64,000 nucleotides of DNA. Source: Streptomyces antimycoticus (GTDB lineage: Bacteria; Actinomycetota; Actinomycetes; Streptomycetales; Streptomycetaceae). Location: assembly GCF_005405925.1 (NCBI RefSeq), contig NZ_BJHV01000001.1, positions 8,122,001 through 8,186,000 on the forward strand, given 5' to 3'. The translations under genes were made by a program, and so were the position numbers. Shown here piece after piece: positions 27,747 to 36,178 of this stretch; the stretch's first letter is position 1, and each line of letters begins with the position of its first letter. The notes beneath the pieces were generated by a model that was not told where the DNA came from, ran no database searches, and saw only the letters and a program-made list of their open reading frames with translations.

Positions 27747-29249
27747 TCACACCTGGGTTTCGGAGGTGGGCGCCGGCTGGTGGCGGCCGGTCAGCCAGTC
27801 CCGGCGCAGGAGCAGCAGGGTGCTCTCCACGTCCCGGACGTCGGTGGCCGGAAGCCGCACCTCGAAGCGTGTCCCGGGCCGTCCGTCGGGCCGGTCCAGC
27901 ACGGCGATCCGGCCCCGGTGCAGGTCGATCTGCTGGGCGACCAGGGTCAGGCCGAGGCCGGAGCCGGGGCTGTCCGGGCCCCGCAGAAACCGCTGGAAGA
28001 CCTCCTCGCGGCGCTCGGGAGGGATGCCGGGGCCGTAGTCGTCCACGGTGAGCACCGCGGCCGGGTCATGCGGGTCGCGGGACGCGCGGAGGGTGACCTC
28101 GATGCGGGCGGTACCGTCGGCGGCGCGGCCGTGGACCCAGGCGTTGGTCAGCAGGTTGTCCACCGCCGAGCGCAGCCCCTCCTCCCAGCCGTGCACCAGC
28201 AGCCCGGTGGTGGTGCGCACGGACACCTCGGCGCCCGCGTGGGTGCGCCGCAGGTCGGAGACCGACGCGTCCACCAGCTCCGCCAGGTCCAGCGACGCGA
28301 ACGCGTCCGCCTCGACCAGGTCGCCCTGCGCGAGTGCCCTGAGCATCACGAGCAACCCGAGCAGCCGGGCGTGTTCGCGCCCCAGGTCCTCGAGCACCTC
28401 CGCCCGGTCGCCGGGATCCAGGCCGGGGTGGTCGGTGAGGATGTCGATGTTGGTGCGCATGCTCATCAGCGGGGTGCGCAGCTCGTGGGACGCGGTCGCG
28501 GCGAAGGCGCGGGCGGTGGCCAGCGCCTCCCCGGTGCGTTCGACCTGCTCGTCGTAGCGGGCGAGCACCGTCTGCAGCGTGTACGCCAGGTCGTCGACCT
28601 CGGCGATACGGGTCGGGGTGTGCTCCAGGCGCGCGGCGCTGGTCCTGGGGTCCAGGCCGCTGGTACGCCGCTGCAGCCGCCGCAGCGGCAGGACCGCCCG
28701 GGTGGCGATGACCCAGGTGGTGGCCCCGGCCAGGGGCGCGGCAACCAGCGCCCCGAGCACGACCCGCCGACGCACCAGCGCCAGCTCCTCCTCGGCGGTG
28801 TCCGGCGAGAACAGCCACAGATTCGGCGGTGAGTTGCCCTTCTTCGCGGCACCGATACGCAGCGACAGGGCCAGCCAGTCCGTGTCGCCGGAGGTCACGG
28901 TGACCGGCTTCGGCGCACCGCGGGGCAGCGAGGGAAACGGATCGGGCTGCGGACCGGCCGTGATCGTGCCCCCGGGGGCCCCGGGCGCGGTCAGCCGGAC
29001 GCCCACGTCCCGCGCGGAGTTGACCAGCCGCCGCTGCCGGGCCTGCTCCATGACCGGGCGGTCGCTCCCGGCCACCTCCAGGTACGCCTTGGCGTTCTTG
29101 GCGAGGACCGTCGCGCGGGCGCGCAACTGGGAGTCCTGGCGCACACGCAGGTCATCGGTGACCAGATGCAGCAGCAGCCAGCCGGAGGCCAGCACCAGCA
29201 GGGGCACGCTCACGCCGACCGCGAGGGCGATACGGGTGGACAGCTTCAC
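27747..29249 (-). CDS. Two-component sensor histidine kinase (orphan)
   Basis: Membrane sensor kinase of 500 residues. Two transmembrane helices (about 5-28 and 160-185) flank an extracytoplasmic domain; then HAMP, DHp with phospho-acceptor His in ATASHELRTPLMSMR, and HATPase with N box DNLLTNAWVHG, VDDYGPGIP and GSGLGLTLVAQQ. GTG 29249 has GGGGAGG just upstream and overlaps the stop of a 35-codon ORF. No response regulator gene is next to it, upstream or downstream; the neighbour upstream is a decayed ROK gene. The kinase is complete but an orphan here. Confidence 0.88.
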   Translation of the reverse strand: MKLSTRIALAVGVSVPLLVLASGWLLLHLVTDDLRVRQDSQLRARATVLAKNAKAYLEVAGSDRPVMEQARQRRLVNSARDVGVRLTAPGAPGGTITAGPQPDPFPSLPRGAPKPVTVTSGDTDWLALSLRIGAAKKGNSPPNLWLFSPDTAEEELALVRRRVVLGALVAAPLAGATTWVIATRAVLPLRRLQRRTSGLDPRTSAARLEHTPTRIAEVDDLAYTLQTVLARYDEQVERTGEALATARAFAATASHELRTPLMSMRTNIDILTDHPGLDPGDRAEVLEDLGREHARLLGLLVMLRALAQGDLVEADAFASLDLAELVDASVSDLRRTHAGAEVSVRTTTGLLVHGWEEGLRSAVDNLLTNAWVHGRAADGTARIEVTLRASRDPHDPAAVLTVDDYGPGIPPERREEVFQRFLRGPDSPGSGLGLTLVAQQIDLHRGRIAVLDRPDGRPGTRFEVRLPATDVRDVESTLLLLRRDWLTGRHQPAPTSETQV

Positions 29250-29353
29250 GGCGCCTCCCCGGCAGGCAGGCGCTCGCCGTCCGTGCGCTGGGGCCACGGC
29301 CGTATGGCCGCGTCATCGTCGGGCATGGGCACTCGCCCGTCCCTGCCTGCCAT
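29246..29353 (-). CDS. 35-codon ORF coupled to the sensor kinase
   Basis: Short ORF (MAGRDGRVPMPDDDAAIRPW to a stop at 29246) with AGGGG five bases before its ATG. Its TGA overlaps the GTG start of the kinase (GTGA), so ribosomes could re-initiate there. It shows no signal peptide or known motif. It may be a leader peptide, or the remaining 3' end of a gene that once preceded the kinase. No homology claimed. Confidence 0.4.
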   Translation of the reverse strand: MAGRDGRVPMPDDDAAIRPWPQRTDGERLPAGEAP

Positions 29354-29498
29354 GCTCACCCCTGTCTCGCGGCGTCCGAACGAGTCCGTCCGAGGAGACC
29401 GATCAAATCATCGTCATGACGCGTGTCTCCACACCGAGCGGACCGCCCGGAGCGGCGTGGGCGGAGCGCCCGCCCGCGCGACCACCACGCCGCGCCCC

Positions 29499-29851
29499 TC
29501 ACCCGGGCGCGGTCATCCCCGCGCGATGGACGGAGTAGCGGGGCGGCACCGGCGACTGCCGCTGGAGCAGGGCGATGGCGCCGAGGGCGGTGGCGGTGTG
29601 GACGAGCCCCGGCCCCGCTTGCGGCGGGTCGCCGCCGGTACCGAGGCGACGACGGTGCCGGAGACCATGAGCGCTCCGACGACGTCGTACACCGTGGTGC
29701 GGGCCAGGCCGCACAGCGCCCCCAACTGACCGCGCGTCAGCGGGCCGTGCTCGCGCAGCAGGCGCAGCACCAGCGCCTCGTGGCCGCTGCGGGCCTGGGG
29801 GAGGGGGTTGTGCTGCCGTGGCCTGCCGACCGAGGCGGAAGGCCGCGTCAT
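29499..29851 (-). pseudogene. ROK-family regulator remnant
   Basis: The N-terminal winged helix of a ROK repressor is clear (GHEALVLRLLREHGPLTRGQLGALCGLARTTVYDVVGALMVSGTVVASVPAATRRKRGR), but the protein then loses the sugar-kinase domain of about 300 residues and runs into a short Pro-rich end. In another frame the last bases read LVHTATALGAIALLQRQ, which could be a scrap of a C-terminus. I read this as an internal deletion plus frameshift. A stand-alone HTH product of about 110 residues is possible but unlikely to be regulated by sugar. Confidence 0.6.
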
Positions 29852-29895
29852 CTCTGTCAACATCGCGGAAGACGCATCCCTTCTCTGATCTTTCC

Positions 29896-29940
29896 GGGGG
29901 GTTCGGGGGTTCGGGGGTTCGGGGGTTCGGGGGTTCGGGG
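29896..29940 (+). repeat. G-run tandem repeat (GGGGGTTC)n
   Basis: Six runs of 4-6 G (29896-29901, 29905-29909, 29913-29917, 29921-29925, 29929-29933, 29937-29940), each separated by TTC. Period is 8 bases. The strand can form G-quadruplexes. Lies between the ROK remnant and the NmrA remnant, in a stretch with no gene. Confidence 0.85.
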
Positions 29941-30030
29941 CAGGAACGTAGAAGTCGTTCTTGTGGGAACTCTGTGGTCCGGTACGACGTGCGGCCGATT
30001 GCGGCCGGCCGTCGTACCGCAGCCGCGACG

Positions 30031-30825
30031 TCAGGAGTCGAGAGCCTCGGTGAGTGCGTCGGCCAGGGTGGTCGTGGGCCGACCGATCAGGCGGCGCAGG
30101 TCCGAGGAGGCGGTGAAGAGCTCGCCGCGCTTGAGCCCGAGGTCCGAGTCGGAGAGGACCTCGGCCATTTCGGCGGGCAGCCCGGCGCCGAGCAGCGCAC
30201 TCCGGTACTGCTCGACGGGGAGGTCGTGGTAGACGACCCCCTGGCCCGAGGCGGTGGACAGCGCGGCGGCCAGCTCCGTGAGGGTGAAGGCGGTGTCCCC
30301 GCCCAGTTCGTACACGGATCCGGCGTGGCCTTCGGAGGTCAGAACGGTGGCCCCGGCCGCCGCGTAGTCGCGTCGCGAGGCGGCGCTGACCCGGCCGGTA
30401 CCGGCACTGCCGGGCACGGCTCCGGTCTGCAGATAGAGCGGGACCTGGGACGTGTAGTTGTCCAGGTACCAGCCGTTGCGCAGCACGACCCAGGGCACGC
30501 CGCTGTCGTGCAGATACCGCTCGGTCTTCGAGTGGGCGTCGGCGAAGATCATGTTCGCGGAGTGCGCGTTGAGCGTGCTGGTGTAGGCGATCAGTTGGGC
30601 ACCGGCCCGCTTGGCCGCGTCGATGGCACGGGTGTGGTTGTCGAACCGCTCGCCGACGGTGGTCGTCGACACGAGCAGGACCTTCCGCGCACCCTTGAAC
30701 GCCTCGGTGAGGCCCGCGGAATCGGCGAAGTCGGCCTGCCGCACCAGGACGCCCCGCTCGGCCAGATCGGCCAGCCGGTCGGTGTCCCGCCCGGTGGCGA
30801 TGATGTCGTACGGCGCCACTCCGCG
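30031..30825 (-). pseudogene. NmrA-like NAD(P)-binding protein lacking its N-terminus
   Basis: Clear NmrA/SDRa (NAD(P)H:quinone reductase-like) sequence from RGVAPYDIIATGRDTDRLADLAERGV to the stop, about 265 residues, including the typical TSTLNAH and LRNGWYLDNY motifs. The first about 20 residues, with the GxxGxxG dinucleotide loop that should precede RGVAPYDI, are absent: upstream of 30825 the frame continues through the antisense of an HxlR gene. The frame remains open to 31179, but that part is not protein-like. I take it as 5'-truncated by the deletion that also truncated HxlR. Confidence 0.75.
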
Positions 30826-30837
30826 GCGCACGGAGGC

Positions 30838-31194
30838 TGTCCGTCCCGCGATGTCCTCGACCGCATCGGCGACAAGTGGACCGTGCTCGTCCTCGGTGAA
30901 CTGGCGAATTCCGGCGCCAAGCGGTACACCGCGCTGCGCAGAAGGCTGGACGGGGTGAGCGAGAAGATGCTCACGCAGACGCTGCGCGCCCTGGAGCGGG
31001 ACGGTCTGGTCCGTCGGACCATCCATCCGGAGATCCCGCCCCGGGTCGAGTACGAGCTCACCGAACTGGGCGTGACCCTGCGCGGGCCGCTGCTGGCGCT
31101 GACGGACTGGTCGATGCGTCACATGAACGAGGTACTGGAGGCGCGGGCCGCTTACGACCAGGGCAAGGAAGCCGCGCACGAGTCGGCGAGCTGA
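30838..31194 (+). pseudogene. HxlR-family regulator lacking its N-terminus
   Basis: 118 residues of an HxlR winged-helix regulator, from CPSRDVLDRIGDKWTVLVLGELANSG (the usual Cys followed by the conserved IGDKW) to the stop. The normal 15-25 N-terminal residues with the start codon are missing; the upstream sequence is the antisense of the NmrA-like gene. HxlR genes commonly sit divergent from NmrA-like reductases, and here the two are joined head to head with about 12 bp between homologous parts, so their shared promoter is gone. Confidence 0.75.
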
Positions 31195-31242
31195 ACCGGG
31201 GGGGCGGGGCGGGGGGCGGTGGTCGGCCCGCTCGTTCCCGGC

Positions 31243-31917
31243 TCAGATGTGCGGGAACGGTTCGGTCAGCGAGGTGAGTACGTGGTCGGCCTCGGCGGCC
31301 CGCAGCTCCTCGGCGGTGTAGTGGCCGCTGGCGACCCCGACCGCGGTCGCGTTCGCCGCGCGCGCGGCCTCGATGTCGCGCGGGGTGTCCCCGACCACGT
31401 AGACGTCGGAGCGGCCCAGATCGTGTCCGTGCAGCCGGGCGGCCTTGGCCATCGCCAGGCGGGTGATCTCCGCCCGGTCCGGGGAGTCCGAGCCGTAGGC
31501 GCCGAAGACGAAATAGCGGCCCAGTTGGCCCGGTTCCATCTTGATCCTGGCCGCGCCCTCCATCGCGCCGGAGATCAGCCCGAGGATGATCCCCGCGTCC
31601 GTGATCCGCCGCAGGGTGTCCTCGACACCGTCCAGGACGCGATACCCCTCCGACGCCCGGATGTCCTCCGACAGATGCCACAGATACGCGGCGTAGAGGC
31701 GGGCCATCTCATCGTGACTGGGCTCGCGGCCGAGCACGGCCCGGAAGGTCTTCCGGCCGACCTGCGGATCCGTCTCCCCGGCCGACGTGTGGTCCCCGAT
31801 ATCGGCGGCCACACCGTGCAACCGGTCGAACGCCCAGGCCCAACTCCGTTTTCCCGAGCCTCCGGTGTGCACCAGCGTTTCGTCGATGTCGAAGAGCGCT
31901 GCTATCGGTCGGGCCAT
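31243..31917 (-). CDS. HAD family hydrolase
   Basis: Haloacid dehalogenase-superfamily phosphatase of 224 residues. Motif I FDIDETLVHTG (nucleophile Asp near residue 10), motif II in LGLISGAME, and motif IV VVGDTPRDIEAARAAN are all present; the cap is helical, as in PGP/Gph-like enzymes. ATG 31917 has GGAGGAG just upstream. Substrate unknown, probably a small phosphate ester. Divergent from the RclA-like flavoprotein with repeated dyads between. Confidence 0.87.
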   Translation of the reverse strand: MARPIAALFDIDETLVHTGGSGKRSWAWAFDRLHGVAADIGDHTSAGETDPQVGRKTFRAVLGREPSHDEMARLYAAYLWHLSEDIRASEGYRVLDGVEDTLRRITDAGIILGLISGAMEGAARIKMEPGQLGRYFVFGAYGSDSPDRAEITRLAMAKAARLHGHDLGRSDVYVVGDTPRDIEAARAANATAVGVASGHYTAEELRAAEADHVLTSLTEPFPHI

Positions 31918-32040
31918 GGCATTCTCCTCCGGTTCCGCCTGCCTCCAGGGTGCGCGATGGCGCCGGAGGCGGCCAGTTGCGGGGCCGCGGTGTTGGTGGT
32001 GCCGTTGAAATGACGGAGGCAGCGCCCCCGAAGCGCCCCC

Positions 32041-32107
32041 CGATCCGATTCCGAATCGACCCCGATCCGATTCCGAAATCGACCCCGACCCGATCCCGAA
32101 TCGATTC
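32041..32107. promoter_or_regulatory. Triplicated dyad upstream of the flavoprotein
   Basis: Three degenerate copies of a unit of about 23 bp (CGATCCGATTCCGAATCGAC and variants, at 32041, 32064 and 32087). Each contains GATTC-C-GAATC or a near relative; the last ends in the perfect palindrome GAATCGATTC (32098-32107). They lie 30-95 bp before the flavoprotein start, within the gap to the divergent HAD gene. They look like a cluster of operators for an unidentified regulator. Confidence 0.5.
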
Positions 32108-32135
32108 CATCTCTCTGCCGAGAAGGGGAGCGACC

Positions 32136-33533
32136 ATGGGCACCACGAACCGACGCCTTCAAGCCGACCTGCTCGTGATCGGTTTTGGCAAGGGCGGCAA
32201 GACGGTGGCCGCGACGCTGGGCAAGCTCGGACGGCGCGTGGTGATGGTCGAGCGGTCGGCGAAGATGTACGGCGGCACCTGCCCGAACGTCGGCTGTGTG
32301 CCGACCAAGGCACTGGTCCACCACTCCCGCAAGCGCCGCCCGGAGGACGCCCCACAGGAGTGGTACGAGCGCTCCGTCGCCGAGGTGCAGGCGCTGACCA
32401 AGGCGTTCCGCGGCGAGAACTACGAGGCGCTGGACGGCATGGACACCGTCACGGTGCTCACCGGAGCCGCGGCGTTCACCGATCCGCACACCGTGCGGGT
32501 CGAGTGCGCCGACGGACCCATGACGATCACCGCCGAGACGATCCTGATCAACACCGGATCGGAGCCGATCGTTCTCGACATCCCCGGCCTGCGGTCCAGC
32601 CAGTACACCGTGACCAGCACCGACCTGATCGACACGACCATCCTCCCGGGACGGCTGGCGATCATCGGCGGCGGCTACCTCGGGATGGAATTCGCCTCCA
32701 TCTACCGGCGGTTCGGCTCGGAGGTCACCGTGCTCGAGGCGGCCCCGAAGGTCTTCGGCCTGGTGGACGACGACGTTGCCGCCGTCGCCGAGAGCATCCT
32801 GGTGGACGAGGGCATCGAGATCGTGACCGGGGCGAACACCATGGAAGTCCGGGACGGCGAAAGCTCGGCGACCGTCGTCTACGAAAAGGACGGCCGACAG
32901 CACACTCTGGAGGCCGACGCGGTCCTGGCCGCCACCGGCCGCGCACCGGTCATCGGCGATCTGGCGCTGGAGGCCGCCGGGGTGCGCACCACCGAGCGCG
33001 GGGCGGTCGAGGTCGATGAACACCTGCGCACCAGCCGGCCGCATATCTTCGCCCTCGGAGATGTCAACGGCGGGCCGGAGTTCACCTATGTCTCCCTCGA
33101 CGACAGCCGTATCGTCCTCGACCAGCTCCTCGGCGAGGGCAAGCGCTCCACCGACGACCGGGTCGCCATCCCGCACACCGTCTTCATCACCCCGCCACTG
33201 GCCACCGTCGGGCTCACCGAGAAACAGGCCCGGGCCGCGGGGCACCAGGTGAGGATCGCGAGCCAGCCGGTCGCCGAGATCGCCGCCATGCCGCGTGCGT
33301 ACATCGTCGAGGACACCCGCGGGATGATGAAGTTCGTGCTCGACGCCGAGACCGACGAGATCCTGGGCGCCGCGCTGCTCAGCGTGGACGCGCAGGAAAT
33401 CATCAACACCGTCGCGCTCGCCATGCGGCACGGCATCAGGGCGGCCGAGCTCCGCAACGCCGTCTACACCCACCCCACCTCCACCGAAGCCTTCAACGGC
33501 GTCCTCGCGACCATCGTCCGATCCGACACCTGA
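32136..33533 (+). CDS. RclA/mercuric-reductase-like pyridine nucleotide-disulfide oxidoreductase
   Basis: FAD-dependent class I disulfide reductase of 465 residues. FAD motif DLLVIGFGKGGKTVAATL (N-terminus), redox-active pair in GGTCPNVGCVPTKAL (about 49-63), NAD(P) motif IIGGGYLGMEFA (about 178-189), second FAD motif IFALGDVNGG and the C-terminal dimer motif YTHPTSTEAF. The sequence is nearest the RclA branch (reactive-chlorine/Cu reductase) and not mycothione reductase, but this cannot be settled by eye. ATG 32136 has AGGGGAG five bases upstream. The HPTSTE end supplies the partner His-Glu, so the enzyme looks active. Confidence 0.85.
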   Translation: MGTTNRRLQADLLVIGFGKGGKTVAATLGKLGRRVVMVERSAKMYGGTCPNVGCVPTKALVHHSRKRRPEDAPQEWYERSVAEVQALTKAFRGENYEALDGMDTVTVLTGAAAFTDPHTVRVECADGPMTITAETILINTGSEPIVLDIPGLRSSQYTVTSTDLIDTTILPGRLAIIGGGYLGMEFASIYRRFGSEVTVLEAAPKVFGLVDDDVAAVAESILVDEGIEIVTGANTMEVRDGESSATVVYEKDGRQHTLEADAVLAATGRAPVIGDLALEAAGVRTTERGAVEVDEHLRTSRPHIFALGDVNGGPEFTYVSLDDSRIVLDQLLGEGKRSTDDRVAIPHTVFITPPLATVGLTEKQARAAGHQVRIASQPVAEIAAMPRAYIVEDTRGMMKFVLDAETDEILGAALLSVDAQEIINTVALAMRHGIRAAELRNAVYTHPTSTEAFNGVLATIVRSDT

Positions 33534-33652
33534 CCAGGCTGCCGTCGTGTACCGGCGGGCCGCGGGGCGAGTTCGACACCGGGCTCGCGACCGGCCGCCA
33601 CATCGAGGCACCGAGCCGCGACCTCGGCGCGGCGGACGCAGAGGGAGGAACC

Positions 33653-33907
33653 GTGACGGACCAGGGTGGAACCACCACAGGCGCACACGGAGCCGCGGCG
33701 GCGATCGGAATGTTCTTCTGGACCGCGGCGCACATCGACGCCGTCCAGCGCCTCCAAGCCGTGCTCCTGGGGCCCGCACGAGCGGCCTCGGAGCAGTCTG
33801 CCCGTTCGTGGCTCACCGGACACGCCTGCGGACACGCCTGCGGACACGCCCGCGGACACACCGGAGCCCCGGCGGCCGAAGTTGAGAGTGGATACGGGCG
33901 AGCCTAG
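33653..33907 (+). CDS. Small protein with Cys-Gly-His repeats
   Basis: Hypothetical 84-residue protein. GTG 33653 has a strong GGGAGG four to six bases upstream. The N-terminal two thirds is Ala-rich with one hydrophobic stretch (AAAAIGMFFWTAAHI); near the end a 12-base tandem repeat (about 33829-33863) gives GHACGHACGHARGH, a potential metal-binding patch. No family recognised. It follows the flavoprotein by 119 bp on the same strand and precedes the transketolase gene by 195 bp. Confidence 0.45.
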   Translation: MTDQGGTTTGAHGAAAAIGMFFWTAAHIDAVQRLQAVLLGPARAASEQSARSWLTGHACGHACGHARGHTGAPAAEVESGYGRA

Positions 33908-34102
33908 GCTGGTGGAAGTGGGCGGACAAGATGGCCCACACTCGGCCGAACGCCCCACCATCGTGTCTGGCACGGCGGTCCCGTCCCCACCGGACCCGCC
34001 CCATCGCACGGCCGCCGCTCAGCTCCGGCCCTTATTGGCCAGGCCCGTGGACACAGTGCACAAGCGCAGACATCCATCGAGCGCACGGAGGGCGGTGTAG
34101 CC

Positions 34103-36151
34103 ATGACCGACCTGGACACACTGTCGGTGAACACGATCCGCGGACTGTGCATGGACGCGGTGCAAAAGGCGAATTCGGGGCACCCCGGAACGCCGATGGG
34201 GATGGCGCCCGTCGCGTACACGCTGTGGCAGCGGTTTCTGCGCTTCGACCCCGCCGATCCGATCTGGCCGAACCGCGACCGCTTCGTGCTCTCCGAGGGC
34301 CACGCCTCCGCTCTGCTCTGGTCGCTCCTGTACCTGACCGGTGTGCGCACGGTCGATCCCGAGTACGAGGTGCTGGGCCGTCCGGCGGTGACCCTCGACG
34401 ATCTCAAGTCCTTCCGGCAGCTCGACTCGCGCTGCCCAGGACACCCCGAGTACCGGTGGACGAGCGGTGTCGAGACGACCACCGGCCCGCTCGGCCAGGG
34501 AGTCGCCACCTCCGTGGGCATGGCGATCGCCGGCCGGTGGCTGGGGGCGAGGTTCAACCGCCCGGACTTCCCGCTCTTCGACTTCGATGTGTACGCGCTC
34601 GCCGGGGACGGCTGCATGATGGAGGGCGTCGCCTCCGAGGCGGCCTCGCTGGCCGGACACCTGCGGCTGTCCAACCTGTGCTGGATCTACGACTCCAACA
34701 AGGTCACCATCGAGGGCCACACCGACATCACCTTCACCGAGGACGTCGCCGCCCGCTTCCTGGCCTACGGCTGGAACGTGACCACCATCGCCGACGCCAA
34801 CGACCTCGACCGGATCAGCCGCGCCTTCCACACCTTCCGGGCCGAGGCCGCGCGCCCGACCCTGATTCTCGTCCACAGCCACATCGGCTACGGCTCACCG
34901 GTCGAGGACTCGCCGAAGGCACACGGAGCGCCGTTCGGGCCGGAGGGGGTCAAAGCCACCAAGCGCGCACTCGGCCTGCCACCCGACGCCGACTTCCACA
35001 TACCCGACGGTGTGCCCGACTGGTTCGCGCGGGGCATCGGCGCCCGGGGTGCCGAGTTGCGCACCGGCTGGGAGAAGATGTTCGACGCCTACCGCACTGC
35101 GTACCCCGATTTCGCGGACGAATTGGAGCGCATCCAGCGCCGTGAGCTCCCGGACGACTGGGAGAGCGCGCTGCCCACCTTCCCGGCCGATCCCAAGGGC
35201 CTGGCCAGCCGCGACTCGTCGGGTCAGGTGTTGAACGCCGTGGCCAAGGCGGTGCCCTGGGTCCTCGGCGGCTCCGCCGACCTCACCCCGTCGACCAAGA
35301 CCCGGCTGACCTTCGGGGGAGCGGGCGACTTCCAGCCCGGTGCCCGGTCCGGGCGCAATCTGCACTTCGGCGTCCGGGAACACGCGTCCGCCGCCGTCGC
35401 CAACGGAATGGCGCTGACGAAGCTCCGCCCGTACTGGTCCGGGTTCCTGATCTTCTCCGACTACGCCAAGGCGGCCATCCGCCTCTCCGCGCTGATGGAG
35501 ATCCCCACCGTGCACATCTTCACCCACGACTCCATCGGGGTCGGCGAGGACGGCCCCACCCACCAGCCCGTCGAGCAGCTCGCGGGGCTGCGCGCCACGC
35601 CCGGTCTGCTCGTCTTCCGCCCCGCCGACGCGAACGAGGTCGTCGAAACCTGGCGGGTGGTCGCCGCCCTCCGCCGGGAGCCGGCCGCGCTGGTCCTCTC
35701 CCGCCAGCCCCTGCCCACCCTGGACCGCGATCGGCTCGCGGCGGCCAGTGGTGTCGCCTGGGGTGCCTATGTGCTGGCGGACGCGCCTCGGGGGGAGCCC
35801 GAGGTGATCCTGCTCGCCACCGGCTCCGAGGTGGCGCTGGCCCTGGCCGCGCACGAGGAACTCACCGCCGAGGGCATCGCCTCTCGGGTGGTGAGCATGC
35901 CGTGCTGGGAGCTGTTCGACCGTCAGCCGCAGGAGTACCGCGACCAGGTGCTGCCACCCGCGGTGACACGAAGGGTCGCGGTGGAAGAGGGCTCCACCTT
36001 CGGCTGGGACCGGTACGTCGGTGACGGCGGGGTCATCGTCGGAATGGACACCTTCGGCGCCTCCGCACCCCTCAAACAACTGCTCACGAAGTTCGGATTC
36101 ACCCCCGAGCGCGTCGCGCACGTGGCGCGCGAGCTGGTGGCTTCGGGCTGA
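34103..36151 (+). CDS. tkt: Transketolase
   Basis: Thiamine diphosphate enzyme of the non-oxidative pentose phosphate pathway, 682 residues, cytosolic, normal length. The thiamine motif GDGCMMEGVASEAASLAG with downstream IYDSNKVTIEG (about 170-210), N-terminal His in SGHPGTPMGMAP, catalytic Glu and His in the second domain (FGVREHASAAVANGMAL; HIFTHDSIGVGEDGPTHQPVEQLAGLRA) and the C-terminal domain are all present. ATG 34103. First gene of an operon with gnd and zwf; stop is 27 bp before gnd. The operon should supply NADPH and pentoses. Streptomyces usually carries another pathway copy with tal, so this may be the second set. Confidence 0.95.
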   Translation: MTDLDTLSVNTIRGLCMDAVQKANSGHPGTPMGMAPVAYTLWQRFLRFDPADPIWPNRDRFVLSEGHASALLWSLLYLTGVRTVDPEYEVLGRPAVTLDDLKSFRQLDSRCPGHPEYRWTSGVETTTGPLGQGVATSVGMAIAGRWLGARFNRPDFPLFDFDVYALAGDGCMMEGVASEAASLAGHLRLSNLCWIYDSNKVTIEGHTDITFTEDVAARFLAYGWNVTTIADANDLDRISRAFHTFRAEAARPTLILVHSHIGYGSPVEDSPKAHGAPFGPEGVKATKRALGLPPDADFHIPDGVPDWFARGIGARGAELRTGWEKMFDAYRTAYPDFADELERIQRRELPDDWESALPTFPADPKGLASRDSSGQVLNAVAKAVPWVLGGSADLTPSTKTRLTFGGAGDFQPGARSGRNLHFGVREHASAAVANGMALTKLRPYWSGFLIFSDYAKAAIRLSALMEIPTVHIFTHDSIGVGEDGPTHQPVEQLAGLRATPGLLVFRPADANEVVETWRVVAALRREPAALVLSRQPLPTLDRDRLAAASGVAWGAYVLADAPRGEPEVILLATGSEVALALAAHEELTAEGIASRVVSMPCWELFDRQPQEYRDQVLPPAVTRRVAVEEGSTFGWDRYVGDGGVIVGMDTFGASAPLKQLLTKFGFTPERVAHVARELVASG

Positions 36152-36178
36152 GCGGGCCATGACGTGACAGGAGAGCAC

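Noticed and set aside
29896..29940. CRISPR or operator array
   Set aside because: Period of 8 bases with no spacers; simple G-run repeat.
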